Shown: positions 52,582 through 61,863, numbered from the stretch's first letter. The stretch: 64,000 bases of DNA from Flavobacterium limicola (GCF_003634755.1 NZ_RBXA01000003.1:62001-126000), one strand, 5' to 3'. Program-made: numbers and translations. Notes: generated from the letters alone by a model not told the origin.

Positions 52582-52611
52582 TTGATTATAGTGTAATTCT
52601 ATTTACATTTG
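52582..52611 (+). promoter_or_regulatory. Promoter of the 52.6 kb lipoprotein gene
   Basis: TTG at 52582-52584 and TACATTTG at 52604-52611, spaced 19 bases. This gives a leader of about 20 bases before the ATG at 52638. The rest of the 370-bp gap (52270-52580) is AT-rich, and I see nothing further in it. Confidence 0.75.
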
Positions 52612-52637
52612 TTTAGATAATTAACAAAATCAAAATT

Positions 52638-53312
52638 ATGAAAAATACAAAACTAGCATTAGGAATAGCAGTAATCGCTATTGGATTTACATCTTGTAAG
52701 GATGAAAAAGCTGAACAAGCAGAAAAAACGGTAGATACATATGTAACGTATGTTGATTCATTAGGAAATGTTGCATCAGAGGATGCTAAAGCAAACTGGC
52801 AAGGAATTGAAGCTACGTATCAATTAAGAAGCGGAGATGCTCAAGCAGCTTTAGCTAATATGAAAGACAACGCAGAAGCGCAAGAACGCCTAGATGCTGC
52901 AACTGCTAAATATGAGGCTTTGAAAGCTAAATATGAAGCTGAAATGCAAGAGAATGCTAAAGCTGCTGTAGCTGCAAATCCAAAACAACAACTTAGAAAT
53001 GCTTTGTTTGGTGAAGGAAAAATAGGGGATGATATGAGTTTTACTTGGGTAAACAAAGACAATATCCTTGGAGTGTATCAACAATTTGTTAATACTGTTG
53101 AAACAAATAAAGATGCTTATTCACGTGAAGATTGGGATGAGGTTAAGTTGATGTATGAAGCACTTGACAGCAGAAAAAATACTGTTGAAAAAGAAGGTCT
53201 TTCAGGTGAGGACAACAGAAAAATTGCTAGTTTGAAATTGAAATTTGCACCGATGTACACATTGAACAGAATGGGAGCAAAATCAGGAGAAATGAAGAGA
53301 GCTAAAGAATAA
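52638..53312 (+). CDS. Lipoprotein of DUF6565-like type
   Basis: A 224-residue lipoprotein. The signal MKNTKLALGIAVIAIGFTSC puts the acylated cysteine at residue 20. A helical region rich in Ala, Glu and Lys (about 65-115, AKYEALKAKYEAEMQENAKA) predicts a coiled coil. The second half has the pattern SFTWVNKDNILGVYQQFVNT and SREDWDEVKLMYEALDSRKN. This looks like DUF6565, known in flavobacteria and without a function, though I am not certain of the family. It has a good promoter and a terminator, so it is probably a strongly expressed single gene. Confidence 0.8.
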   Translation: MKNTKLALGIAVIAIGFTSCKDEKAEQAEKTVDTYVTYVDSLGNVASEDAKANWQGIEATYQLRSGDAQAALANMKDNAEAQERLDAATAKYEALKAKYEAEMQENAKAAVAANPKQQLRNALFGEGKIGDDMSFTWVNKDNILGVYQQFVNTVETNKDAYSREDWDEVKLMYEALDSRKNTVEKEGLSGEDNRKIASLKLKFAPMYTLNRMGAKSGEMKRAKE

Positions 53313-53334
53313 GGAATAATTAATTCAATGTTAG

Positions 53335-53371
53335 AAATGACAGTCAGCAATGGCTGTCATTTTTTTTTTTT
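53335..53371 (+). terminator. Terminator of the 52.6 kb lipoprotein gene
   Basis: AAATGACAG (53335-53343) pairs with CTGTCATTT (53354-53362), followed by a long T-run. It lies 22 bp past the stop. Confidence 0.85.
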
Positions 53372-53374
53372 GCG

Positions 53375-54166
53375 TTAAATTCGAATCACAAAATGCTCTT
53401 TAGGTTGTTCTCTTCTAAAAAACACCAATCCCCATTGAAACGTATCAATAGTTACCGTCACTTTGGGATGTTTCTTTATAATTTTCCACACTTCCTCCAT
53501 TTCTGATGACCAATGAATGTCATCGAATATCCAAACCGTTTCGTTCGTAATTGTAGGAAGTAATAATTCGAAATAGTCTAAAGTCGCTTTCTTGGAGTGA
53601 TTGCCGTCGAAGTAAATGAGTTTAAAGTCTAAAGTCGAAAGTCGAAGGTCATCTAAATAACTATTGAATTCTGATACGATTGGATTTACATTATCAAAAT
53701 GGAATACTTGAAATTGACTTTTTGCAAGTGCCATTGTATTAGGACAACCTTCTAAAGTGATTATTTTTGCTTTTCTTCCAACGCTTTTGGACCCTACAGA
53801 AAGTGCAGCAGTTGCTAATCCTAATGAAGTTCCAATTTCTAAAATACTGTCGGGCTGAAAATAATGAGTGATTCTGAATAATAATTCGGCTCGTTTTGGA
53901 GAAATTCCCGCCGTTTTTGCAATCTTGGCAATAATTCTGGTATTCGATTTGAAAATTTTCGAACCTACACCAAAATCAGTGACTTCAATCGTATTGATGT
54001 TTGCTAAAAGCGAATTTCGGTACTTTTTTAAAGCAGCATATTCCGGTTTTGATTTTTTATCATAAAAGCATTTGGTCAGCAAACTAAACACAAACGGAGA
54101 ATGTACAGCATGCTCATTTTTAGAGTGCCAAAGGAATTGTAAATACGATTTTATTTGGAATAACAT
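53375..54166 (-). CDS. Class I SAM-dependent methyltransferase
   Basis: A 263-residue methyltransferase of the O-methyltransferase-like group. The SAM-binding motif ILEIGTSLGLATAALS (about 113-128), the motif II region IITLEGCPN, then IYFDGNHSKKATLDYFELLL and the IFDDIHWSSEMEEVW block fit the family. The longer open frame up to 54265 would add 33 residues with no family likeness, whereas the ATG at 54166 begins MLFQIKSYLQFLWHSKNEHA, a common start in flavobacterial homologs. The substrate is unknown. Confidence 0.85.
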   Translation of the reverse strand: MLFQIKSYLQFLWHSKNEHAVHSPFVFSLLTKCFYDKKSKPEYAALKKYRNSLLANINTIEVTDFGVGSKIFKSNTRIIAKIAKTAGISPKRAELLFRITHYFQPDSILEIGTSLGLATAALSVGSKSVGRKAKIITLEGCPNTMALAKSQFQVFHFDNVNPIVSEFNSYLDDLRLSTLDFKLIYFDGNHSKKATLDYFELLLPTITNETVWIFDDIHWSSEMEEVWKIIKKHPKVTVTIDTFQWGLVFFRREQPKEHFVIRI

Positions 54167-54336
54167 AAAGATAGTTGCAAAGTAGGCGCGAAGATACAAA
54201 AAAGTCATAAGGAGTGAGAAGTGAATAGTGAGAAGTCTAGTGCCTGAATAATTCCTATTCACCACTCATTATTCACTTTAAAGCCTATCTTTGCGCCCTT
54301 GGAATTTGCACAAGAATAATATCCATTTTTACGATA

Positions 54337-55884
54337 ATGACTGAACAAATAGAACATAAAATTGCCATAAGCCCGGAAGAAATTGACCGATGCATCGCTA
54401 TTTTGGCACAACTAAATACCGATACCGACCAAATTTTTGATATCCCTAAAGAACAAAGAACGGCTTTAATCAAAGCGGCAGGAAAGTTTTCCAGACCCGA
54501 TCGTGACGAACTTTCCCGCAGAAAGAAAGACGGAAAAGTTGCGGCTAAACGCAAAATGGAAAAACGTGACCGAACTGCCCGAAAGGAAACTGGGATTCGT
54601 CACGCACGTGAAGCGAGTGTTTTTATGGCGCCCAAATTATTGGCTTCGCATGATCTCGCCCATAAAGAGCAATTAGAACTAGAAACTCCACGAAACTGTT
54701 ATGTGTGTAAAACAGAGTTTACTAAAATGCACCATTTTTATGATACCATGTGTACGGATTGTGGAGATTTTAATTATGCCAAACGTTTTCAAACGGCAGA
54801 TGTAAAGGGACAAGTAGCAGTTATTACAGGTTCTCGCTTAAAAATTGGCTATCACATTACGTTGATGTTGTTGCGTGGTGGAGCAACCGTTATTGCTACG
54901 ACTCGTTTCCCGGTGGATTCCGCTTTGCGTTTTTCTCAGGAAGACGATTTCATGGATTGGGGACATCGTTTGAAAATTCACGGATTGGATTTGCGACACA
55001 TTCCGAGTGTGGAGATTTTCTGCAATTTCATAGAGCAAAAATACGAGCGTTTGGATATTCTGATTAATAACGCGGCGCAAACCGTGAGACGTCCCGCGGG
55101 ATTTTATACGCATTTAATGGAAAACGAAGAGCGTTCCATCGCTTTTTTGCCGCAACAAGTGCAAGAGTTATTACTGGATCATACCAATTGTCTGGATGAA
55201 TTAAAAGTATTGACAGCAGGTGCTTCCTCTAATCAGAATATGCCAGTGACTTGGCATGGACCAGAACCCGGAATTGGGTTGCGGGCTTCCGCCAAATTAT
55301 CGCAGATTCCGTATTCGTTTGATAATGCATTGGTGGCAAACGAAGTTTTCCCTGAAGGAGAACTCGATGCCGATTTGCAGCAAGTAGATTTGAGAAAAAC
55401 AAATAGCTGGCGCTTGCGATTGGGACAAATAGAAACCACGGAGATGATTGAAGTGCAGTTGGTAAATTCCGTAGCGCCTTTTGTGTTATGCAACCGCCTT
55501 TCCGAAGTGATGAAGAAAGAGAACACCGGAAAAAAGCACATCATCAATGTTTCGGCAATGGAAGGGAAGTTTCACCGCTTTTTCAAAGAAGACCGTCATC
55601 CGCATACCAATATGGCAAAAGCTGCCTTGAATATGCTGACGCACACTTCTTCTGGAACCTTGGCAAAAGATGGCATTTTTATGAATGCGGTTGATACCGG
55701 TTGGGTAACCGACGAAGATCCGGCAGAATTAGCTAAAAGAAAACAGGAAGAAGAAGATTTTCAGCCGCCATTAGATATTGTGGATGGTGCGGCACGAGTG
55801 ATGGATCCGTTGTTTGACGGTATCAATACAGGAAAACACTGGTGCGGGAAGTTTTTGAAAGATTACAATCCGATTCCTTGGTAA
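54337..55884 (+). CDS. SDR-family protein with N-terminal zinc ribbon and altered active site
   Basis: A 515-residue protein. Residues about 1-110 are helical and charged. A four-cysteine zinc ribbon follows (CYVCKTEF and CTDCGDF, about 120-142), then a short-chain dehydrogenase domain from about 160. The Rossmann start [13 protein letters not shown] lacks the third glycine of the usual pattern, and NNAAQ replaces NNAG. The serine of NVSAMEG (S406) is present, but the residue four before the lysine of TNMAK is T424, not the usual tyrosine. From memory, similar long SDR proteins with [11 protein letters not shown] occur in other bacteria and in eukaryotes, so this is probably a family trait. 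The reaction is unknown. Confidence 0.8.
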   Translation: MTEQIEHKIAISPEEIDRCIAILAQLNTDTDQIFDIPKEQRTALIKAAGKFSRPDRDELSRRKKDGKVAAKRKMEKRDRTARKETGIRHAREASVFMAPKLLASHDLAHKEQLELETPRNCYVCKTEFTKMHHFYDTMCTDCGDFNYAKRFQTADVKGQVAVITGSRLKIGYHITLMLLRGGATVIATTRFPVDSALRFSQEDDFMDWGHRLKIHGLDLRHIPSVEIFCNFIEQKYERLDILINNAAQTVRRPAGFYTHLMENEERSIAFLPQQVQELLLDHTNCLDELKVLTAGASSNQNMPVTWHGPEPGIGLRASAKLSQIPYSFDNALVANEVFPEGELDADLQQVDLRKTNSWRLRLGQIETTEMIEVQLVNSVAPFVLCNRLSEVMKKENTGKKHIINVSAMEGKFHRFFKEDRHPHTNMAKAALNMLTHTSSGTLAKDGIFMNAVDTGWVTDEDPAELAKRKQEEEDFQPPLDIVDGAARVMDPLFDGINTGKHWCGKFLKDYNPIPW

Positions 55885-55927
55885 AAATTCCCTAACCGGC
55901 GAAGGAGGAATTAAAATGATCAGAAAC

Positions 55928-55968
55928 AAAAAAACCACAACAGAATTAGATTCTGCTGTGGTTTTTTT
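55928..55968 (+). terminator. Terminator of the SDR gene
   Basis: AAACCACA and CAGAAT pair with ATTCTG and TGTGGTTT around a short loop, with one mismatch, and a T-run follows (55928-55968). It lies 44 bp past the SDR stop. Confidence 0.8.
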
Positions 55969-56000
55969 GAGAACTTAACTATGCAAGCATTAAAAACTGC

Positions 56001-56165
56001 CTATCTAGTTTTATTTAAAGATGTAGCATGACGTTTGTCATAATTTGCGCAATCTTTTCCTAAATAAAATATACCAAAAACTATAAAGGCTACAAGTATC
56101 AATAGAGGCATTATTTTAAAAGGTTTTCTTGATGATGAATCAAAAGGATGGTGATATTTTTTCAT
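56001..56165 (-). CDS. Small single-helix membrane protein (54 residues)
   Basis: An open frame of 54 codons from ATG at 56165 to TAG at 56001. It reads as a basic start (MKKYHHPFDSSSRKPFK), one hydrophobic helix (IMPLLILVAFIVFGIFYL) and a polar tail (GKDCANYDKRHATSLNKTR). The clear layout of a membrane anchor with a positive inner side, and codon use like its neighbours, argue for a real gene. No family is recognised. It lies alone in the gap between the SDR gene and the broken gene at 56.6-58.2 kb. Confidence 0.55.
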   Translation of the reverse strand: MKKYHHPFDSSSRKPFKIMPLLILVAFIVFGIFYLGKDCANYDKRHATSLNKTR

Positions 56166-56324
56166 TTCTATTTTTTTCTTATTTGTTAGCTAATGTATAA
56201 AAACCTTCTTAAAAATTATGATTATAAATAAAACTTTCGAAAATTTCCATAAACACTAAAAGTGTTAGACTTGTGGTAATTCTGTAATATCGTTGTTTTT
56301 AGCTCATTGTTATGGTCGAAAAGT

Positions 56325-56380
56325 TAAAGACATTTGCGCAGCATAATCAAGAACTATTGTAAGCTTCGAAGAGCGGGTGC
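56325..56380. repeat. Decayed copy (R4) of the array spacer repeat
   Basis: AAAGACATTTGCGCAGCATAA and TTCGAAGAGCGGG resemble the core and end of R1-R3. It lies 10 kb from the array, in the gap of 450 bp between the small membrane protein and the frameshifted gene. The rest of that gap (56166-56320 and 56385-56617) is AT-rich with no gene seen, apart from a short hairpin AGAATGCAATTCT near 56397. Confidence 0.5.
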
Positions 56381-56617
56381 TCATTATTGTTGGCACAGAA
56401 TGCAATTCTGCCTATCCGTATATGAGATAATTTTTATATATCCGCAACATCTGGTATATATTTTAGTAAAATAATCAGCGCTACTTCATCCTATGAAGTT
56501 GTAAAAATAATTGTTAAGTGATTTAAGTTAGTTAGTAGAATGGCTGGGTTTGTACAAAGCCATTTTGTTTTGAAATTACGTCTTGTAACGAAAGTTTAAT
56601 TGTGAGTCATGAGTAAA

Positions 56618-58190
56618 TTATTCTTTAACTTTAAAACGCTTTAATTCTGCTAGAGGCTCAATGGAATGGTATCCTTTCCAGATTTTAGGATCATATGATT
56701 TTAGGGATACAAGCTTGAATTCATTTTCTACAACTTTAGTAATATCAGTATCAGTTACAAGGGAATGTGATAGATTTAAAAATTCAGTTTTAGTGATTGA
56801 GTTTCCTTCAAATTTTAAGTCAAGGGATAAAATATCTTTATCTTCTTTTGTTATTTCAATAAATTTCAAAGGTCGGTTTACATAAAAATAATTGCCATTT
56901 TCTTCAGAGGCATAATGCAAGTAGTAATTCTTGTTTTCAGATTTTTTGCGAAACATTAAAATTCCTTTTTTATTATTTTGTGCTACTTTAATGCCTAAAA
57001 GCCATTTTAAATTAACATTGTTAAGTTTTTCTCCCTCATCAAGTTGGTATTCGGCTCTAAGAACGGCATAGTCAGACTCATTAATGTAGAGTTTACCTGT
57101 AAATTTTGCACTGCCTTTTTTTGGTGAAAATGAAAGTACAAATGCATAATCGTTATCCTCAGTAAAAGTAGTTCCTTCAAACTTGTAACGGTACAGTTCG
57201 GGATTATTTATAAAATCATGCTCAGAAGATTTACCTAAATTATTGTTCTGGATGAATTGTGTTAAATTGAATTTTGTGGATGTAAGCAGCGTACTTTGAT
57301 CTGTTTTTTTATTTTTTGCTTTCTTTTTATTGAAATCTTTTCTTAAAGAAATGGTATCTCGAGAACCTAATGAGTCCACTTTTAATGCGGTAATACTTTG
57401 TAGAATCTAAGTGTTTTAGCATTGTTTTTATACCTATTTCTTTCAACTCATCAGACGAGGTTGTACTGCCTTCATTTTTAAGTACTGTTGCTTTTACCAC
57501 ATTTAATTTGTGATTTTCAAAAGTTTTGTTGTCTTTCTTAATAGTATTGGTATACAAATTACAAAGCATATCTGTATATTCTCTTGGAGGTGAAGAAAGT
57601 AATTTATTGGTAAAAGATTGAATATCACTGTTTACTTTTTTGAGTGCTTGTTTTGTAAATCCTGTTGACTGATTTATATCAATTTCTATTTCATTTGGAT
57701 ATGTGGCAGATGATTTTCTTACGAATAACATGTCTTTACTAGGGTTTTCATTATTGGTATAATTCGAAGCAAGGTTGGCTTTTACGGTAGCCATAATTAT
57801 ATAAGGATTGTGTTTTTCACGACTTACGTTTACGTCATTCAATTCAAAAATGGTAGGAGTAAGAGCAACAATATAGTCTAGTTTTGATAATTGACTCACT
57901 TTAACTTCAAGATTTTGGTAGCCCAAGTACGTAATAGTTAGTGTATTTTCTTCTTGAATTGCAACCTCAGATAGGTTAAAAAAACCTTCTGCATTTGAAA
58001 TCAAATGTTCTTTTTTATCAATATTGATTGTGGCATAGGGTATGGGTTCTTTAGTAGTAGTATCAATTATTTTTACTGAAATATTTTGTGACCAAGAATA
58101 TTGAAAAAACAAAATACTACTAAAAAGGATTAGGTATTCTATACCTTTAAAATTATTTCTGATTGGTGTATTTGTAGTTTTTACTTTCAT
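56618..58190 (-). pseudogene. Carboxypeptidase-like regulatory domain protein, split by a one-base frameshift
   Basis: Two overlapping frames make one gene. The first (57327-58190, 287 codons) has a signal-like start (about residues 18-34), then a carboxypeptidase-regulatory-like domain at about 36-115 (ISVKIIDTTTKEPIPYATIN; SNAEGFFNLSEV; ITYLGYQNLEVKV), as in surface proteins and TonB receptors of Bacteroidota. The second (56618-57379, 253 codons) continues it. Taking one A out of the four-base run at 57380-57383 joins YYRIK to VDSLGSRDTISLRKDF and gives one protein of about 523 residues. The C-terminal part is beta-rich and of unknown function. The cause could be a real mutation or a sequencing error in a homopolymer. 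Confidence 0.75.
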
Positions 58191-58295
58191 TTGGGTTGAT
58201 TTTCCTGTTTAATGATTAAAAATTTATAATCAAATGTATAAGTTATTTCAATACTCAATGATTGTAATTGTGCTAATTTTCTGTTAATGTATCAA

Positions 58296-58348
58296 TGCAA
58301 AAAAACCACCAAAAGTTACTATTATGTAATTAAGGTGGTTTTTTTGCA
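58296..58348 (-). terminator. Terminator of the ABC-F ATPase gene
   Basis: TGCAAAAAAACCACC (58296-58310) pairs with its exact complement at 58334-58348 around a 23-base loop. It lies 28 bp past the ABC-F stop on the minus strand. Confidence 0.8.
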
Positions 58349-58375
58349 ATAAATAAATCTCTAATATAAGATGTT

Positions 58376-60238
58376 TTATCCTTCTATTTTGGCACTAAGC
58401 TCAAACCATCTTTCCTCTTTCTCTTCAATTTTATTGATGATGTTTCTCAATTCATTCGCTTTCTTTTCAATGTCAGCTTCCCCAATTTTCCCGTCTGAGA
58501 ATAATTGTTCGATAGCTACTTTCTGAATCTCTAAATCCTTGATTTCTTTCTCGGTTTTCTGAAATTCTTTTTGCTCGTTGAACGTCAGGTTTCCAGTTGG
58601 ATTGTTTTGTTTCCAGTCTTTCTTTTCGGCTTTGTTTTCCTCTTTTTGAGCCACATCAGTACTGTCTTCGTAAGCTCTAAAATCAGAATAGTTTCCAGGG
58701 AAATCTTCGACCACACCATCACCTCTAAAAATGAACAAGTGATCCACAATTTTATCCATGAAATATCGGTCATGCGAAACTACTAAAAGACAACCCGGAT
58801 AATCCAAAAGGAAGCTTTCTAAAACATTCAGCGTTACAATATCCAAATCATTCGTTGGCTCATCCAGAATCAAGAAGTTCGGATTCTGAATCAAAACAGT
58901 ACACAAGTACAAACGTTTCAATTCTCCACCACTTAATCTGTCCACGAAATCATATTGTTTTTTAGCATCAAACAAGAAACGTTCTAACAATTGTGAAGCC
59001 GAAATCAATTTCCCTTTCATCAACGGAATAAATTCTCCGTATTCTTTAATCACATCAATCACACGCTGACCCGGTTTTGGGTTGATTCCGCTTTGTGTGT
59101 AGTAACCCACTTTTATTGTTTCGCCAATCACTACTTTTCCACCATCAAGAGGAATAGTTCCGGTCAATAAATTCAAAAAAGTAGATTTCCCGGTTCCGTT
59201 TTTCCCAATGATTCCAATACGTTCGCCACGTTGAAAATCAAAACTGAAATTATCCATGATGACGTGATCCTTGAATTTTTTGGAAATCTTGTGAAGCTCG
59301 ATAATCTTGCTTCCCATGCGTTCCATGTTAATTTCAAGCTCTACTTTATTTTCACGACGGCGACTTTGTGCTTTTTCCTTAATTTCATAAAAATCATCCT
59401 GACGCGATTTCGACTTAGTCGTTCTCGCTTTGGGCTGACGGCGCATCCATTCCAATTCTTTCACAAAAAGATTCTGCGCTTTATCCACACTCGAATTCTC
59501 GGAGGCGATGCGTTCTTCTTTTTTCTCTAAATAATAGGAGTAATTTCCTTTGTATTGGTATAATTTTCCATTGTCTAATTCGATGATTTCATTACAAACG
59601 CGCTCCAAGAAGAAACGGTCGTGCGTCACCATGAATAACGTAATATTTTCTTTGGCAAAATAGCTTTCCAGCCATTCGATCATCTCTAAATCCAAGTGAT
59701 TCGTAGGTTCATCCAGAATTAATAAATCAGGACGATTGATCAAAATGATAGCAAGTGATAATCTTTTTTTCTGTCCACCTGAAAGATTTTTTACTTTCAG
59801 TTTGAAATTTTCCAACTTTAGTTTGAACAAAATTTGCTTGTACTGTGTTTCAAAATCCCACGCATTGTGCTGATCCATTCCGTCAAAAGCTTTTTGGTAG
59901 GCTTCTTCATCTTCCGGATTTTCTAATGCTTTTTCATACGCTTCAATCACTTTCAAAGTCTCATTATCCGACGCGAAAATGCTTTCTTCAATCGTCAATT
60001 CTTCCTGCAAATTATTGTTTTGCGAAAGAAACGCCATTTTGATGCCTTTTCTCAATACAACTTGACCAGTATCGGATTCTTCAAGACCATTAATGATACT
60101 CATAATAGTCGTTTTTCCAGAACCGTTTTTGGCTATGAAGGCAATTTTTTGATCTTTATTAATTCCAAACGAGATGTCTTTAAACAACGTACGTTCACCA
60201 AAAGATTTCGAGATATTTTCTACAGAAAGGTAATTCAC
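58376..60238 (-). CDS. ABC-F family ATPase (Uup-like)
   Basis: A 620-residue soluble protein with two ABC ATPase domains. The first has Walker A AKNGSGKTTIMSI, signature LSGGQKKRLSLA and Walker B LLILDEPTNHLDLE. The second has GKNGTGKSTFLNLL, LSGGELKRLYL and FLILDEPTNDLDIV. The linker between them (about 230-310) is charged. A C-terminal coiled coil (from about 545, NEQKEFQKTEKEIKDLEIQK) resembles that of Uup. Such proteins act on ribosomes or nucleic acid structures, not as transporters. The frame opens with a GTG at 60238 and no in-frame ATG just upstream, so GTG is the likely start, which is uncommon here. Confidence 0.92.
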   Translation of the reverse strand: MNYLSVENISKSFGERTLFKDISFGINKDQKIAFIAKNGSGKTTIMSIINGLEESDTGQVVLRKGIKMAFLSQNNNLQEELTIEESIFASDNETLKVIEAYEKALENPEDEEAYQKAFDGMDQHNAWDFETQYKQILFKLKLENFKLKVKNLSGGQKKRLSLAIILINRPDLLILDEPTNHLDLEMIEWLESYFAKENITLFMVTHDRFFLERVCNEIIELDNGKLYQYKGNYSYYLEKKEERIASENSSVDKAQNLFVKELEWMRRQPKARTTKSKSRQDDFYEIKEKAQSRRRENKVELEINMERMGSKIIELHKISKKFKDHVIMDNFSFDFQRGERIGIIGKNGTGKSTFLNLLTGTIPLDGGKVVIGETIKVGYYTQSGINPKPGQRVIDVIKEYGEFIPLMKGKLISASQLLERFLFDAKKQYDFVDRLSGGELKRLYLCTVLIQNPNFLILDEPTNDLDIVTLNVLESFLLDYPGCLLVVSHDRYFMDKIVDHLFIFRGDGVVEDFPGNYSDFRAYEDSTDVAQKEENKAEKKDWKQNNPTGNLTFNEQKEFQKTEKEIKDLEIQKVAIEQLFSDGKIGEADIEKKANELRNIINKIEEKEERWFELSAKIEG

Positions 60239-60378
60239 TTTGTAAGATATGAGTTATAAATTGAAAGCTATGCCTGCGTTGCGAAACATAACTTTTTTGC
60301 AAAAGTAATTCATTTACATGAAGTTTCAAGTTTTTGTGGTTTAAGTAATGTTAAAACTAAAAAAGGAAGCCTGTTTTT

Positions 60379-60527
60379 TAGGAGCGAAAAATTTAATTTA
60401 TTTGTGGCTATCGTTCCCGCTTTACTCATTTTTTTATATTTTAAATTTGGTATTATTGAATAGGAATATTTCGCCTTTATCTTTGTTCGTTCCTCTCAAA
60501 TGATATCGGCTCTATCGGGGCTAAGGA
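60379..60527 (-). repeat. Dispersed hairpin element, decayed copy 5 (minus orientation)
   Basis: On the minus strand it begins TAGCCCCGATAGAGCCGATA, contains AAAGCGGGAACGATAGCC further on, and ends GCTCCTA, matching the outer parts of copies 3 and 4. The central stem seen in other copies is not recognisable. It lies in the 360-bp gap between the ABC-F gene and the glycosyltransferase gene, which holds no other feature except the promoter at 60562. Confidence 0.45.
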
Positions 60528-60561
60528 GAAACATGTTTTTTGATTTTTTAGACTTTGAACC

Positions 60562-60593
60562 TTTGTGTCTTTGCATCTTAAAATATATCTTTG
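60562..60593 (+). promoter_or_regulatory. Promoter of the glycosyltransferase gene, probably leaderless
   Basis: TTTG at 60562-60565 and TATCTTTG at 60586-60593, spaced 20 bases. Only four bases lie between the -7 box and the ATG at 60598, so transcription should begin at the start codon. Confidence 0.7.
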
Positions 60594-60597
60594 AAAA

Positions 60598-61779
60598 ATG
60601 CAACTATCCGTCATTATTCTCAATTACAACGTTCGGTATTTTCTGGAACAGTGTGTTTTAAGTGTTCAAAACGCATTAGAAACCATTGACGGCGAAATCA
60701 TTGTAATTGATAATAATTCTCCCGATGACAGTTGCGCAATGATAAAAAAGCGTTTTCCAAACGTAAAACTCATTCAAAACAATGAAAATGTAGGTTTTCC
60801 AAAAGGCAACAACATTGGCGTAGCCCAAGCGCAAGGAGAATATATTTGCATTCTGAATCCAGATACGGTTGTCGCCGAAGATACGTTTGTGAAAATTTTG
60901 AATTTTGTCACTTCGAGCGCAATAGAGAAAAATAATCTAGGGATTTTAGGGTGCAAACTTGTCGATGGAACCGGGAATTTTCTGCCCGAAAGTAAACGAG
61001 GTGTTCCAACACCTTGGGTTGCTTTTACCAAAATTACGGGTTTATACAAATTATTTTCTGGAACATTCGGGAAGTATTACGCGCAACATTTAAACGAAAA
61101 CCAAACTGGAAAAGTAGATATTCTCGTGGGTGCTTTTATGTTCCTGAAAAGGGATTTATATCTAGAAGTGGGCGGATTTGATGAAGATTGTTTCATGTAT
61201 TCTGACGATATTGATTTGTCGTATCGGATTTTGCAAAAAGGAAAGTCGAATTATTATTTCCATGAAACGACTTTAATCCATTATAAAGGAGAAAGCACGA
61301 TTAAGGACGAAACGTATATGAAGCGGTTTCAGGAAGCGATGAATTTCTTTTACAAAAAGCATTTTAATCCAGACGGTTCGGGATCTTTATTATTTTCGTT
61401 TTTTATGAAAATAGGAATTGTCTTTTTTTCTTTGGTAAAAATATTTCAAGGGAAATCAGGAATAAAAATCGCTCCAAAATCATATCTATTGTATTCGGAT
61501 AACGAGAAATTAGCGGATAAACTCCGTTTAGTTTTGCAAAAAAAAGTCCTGTTTCACGATTTAAAAACAGAAAAAATGGTAATTTCGTATTCGCTAATAA
61601 GTGGAAGGGGAACTGAAATTATTCTGGATAATGAATTTATTTCTTTCAAAGAATGTATCGCAATTCTCGAATCTTCAAGGAATAAAGGGTTTACCTTTAA
61701 AATTATTCCTAAAACAGCTAATTTTTTAATAGGAAGTAATAATAGTAACGAGAGAGGTGAGATTATAGAAATAGAGTAA
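60598..61779 (+). CDS. Family 2 glycosyltransferase
   Basis: A 393-residue GT-A type sugar transferase. The nucleotide-sugar site IILNYNVRYFLEQCVLSV (about 6-23), VIDNNSPDDS, the GFPKGNNIGVAQA loop, LNPDTV with the metal-binding aspartate, and GGFDEDCFMYSDDIDLSYRI (about 198-217) are all in place. It resembles WbbL-type rhamnosyl transferases, which add sugars to surface glycans. A hydrophobic stretch (about 260-280, LLFSFFMKIGIVFFSLVKIF) may hold it at the inner membrane. The C-terminal 110 residues have no known match to me. The acceptor and sugar cannot be told. Confidence 0.9.
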   Translation: MQLSVIILNYNVRYFLEQCVLSVQNALETIDGEIIVIDNNSPDDSCAMIKKRFPNVKLIQNNENVGFPKGNNIGVAQAQGEYICILNPDTVVAEDTFVKILNFVTSSAIEKNNLGILGCKLVDGTGNFLPESKRGVPTPWVAFTKITGLYKLFSGTFGKYYAQHLNENQTGKVDILVGAFMFLKRDLYLEVGGFDEDCFMYSDDIDLSYRILQKGKSNYYFHETTLIHYKGESTIKDETYMKRFQEAMNFFYKKHFNPDGSGSLLFSFFMKIGIVFFSLVKIFQGKSGIKIAPKSYLLYSDNEKLADKLRLVLQKKVLFHDLKTEKMVISYSLISGRGTEIILDNEFISFKECIAILESSRNKGFTFKIIPKTANFLIGSNNSNERGEIIEIE

Positions 61780-61863
61780 AAAATTACATTTAATGTAATT
61801 TATATTTGAAATATTTAGTAATTTCGCAAACTGAAAATCAATATCACCTTTTAGGTTAACAAT

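Noticed and set aside
54200-54300. Short inverted and repeated words (GTGAATAGTGAGAAG and CTATTCACCACTCATTATTCAC) between the methyltransferase and SDR genes
   Set aside because: They look like low-complexity debris often seen between flavobacterial genes. The pairing is partial and no function is suggested.
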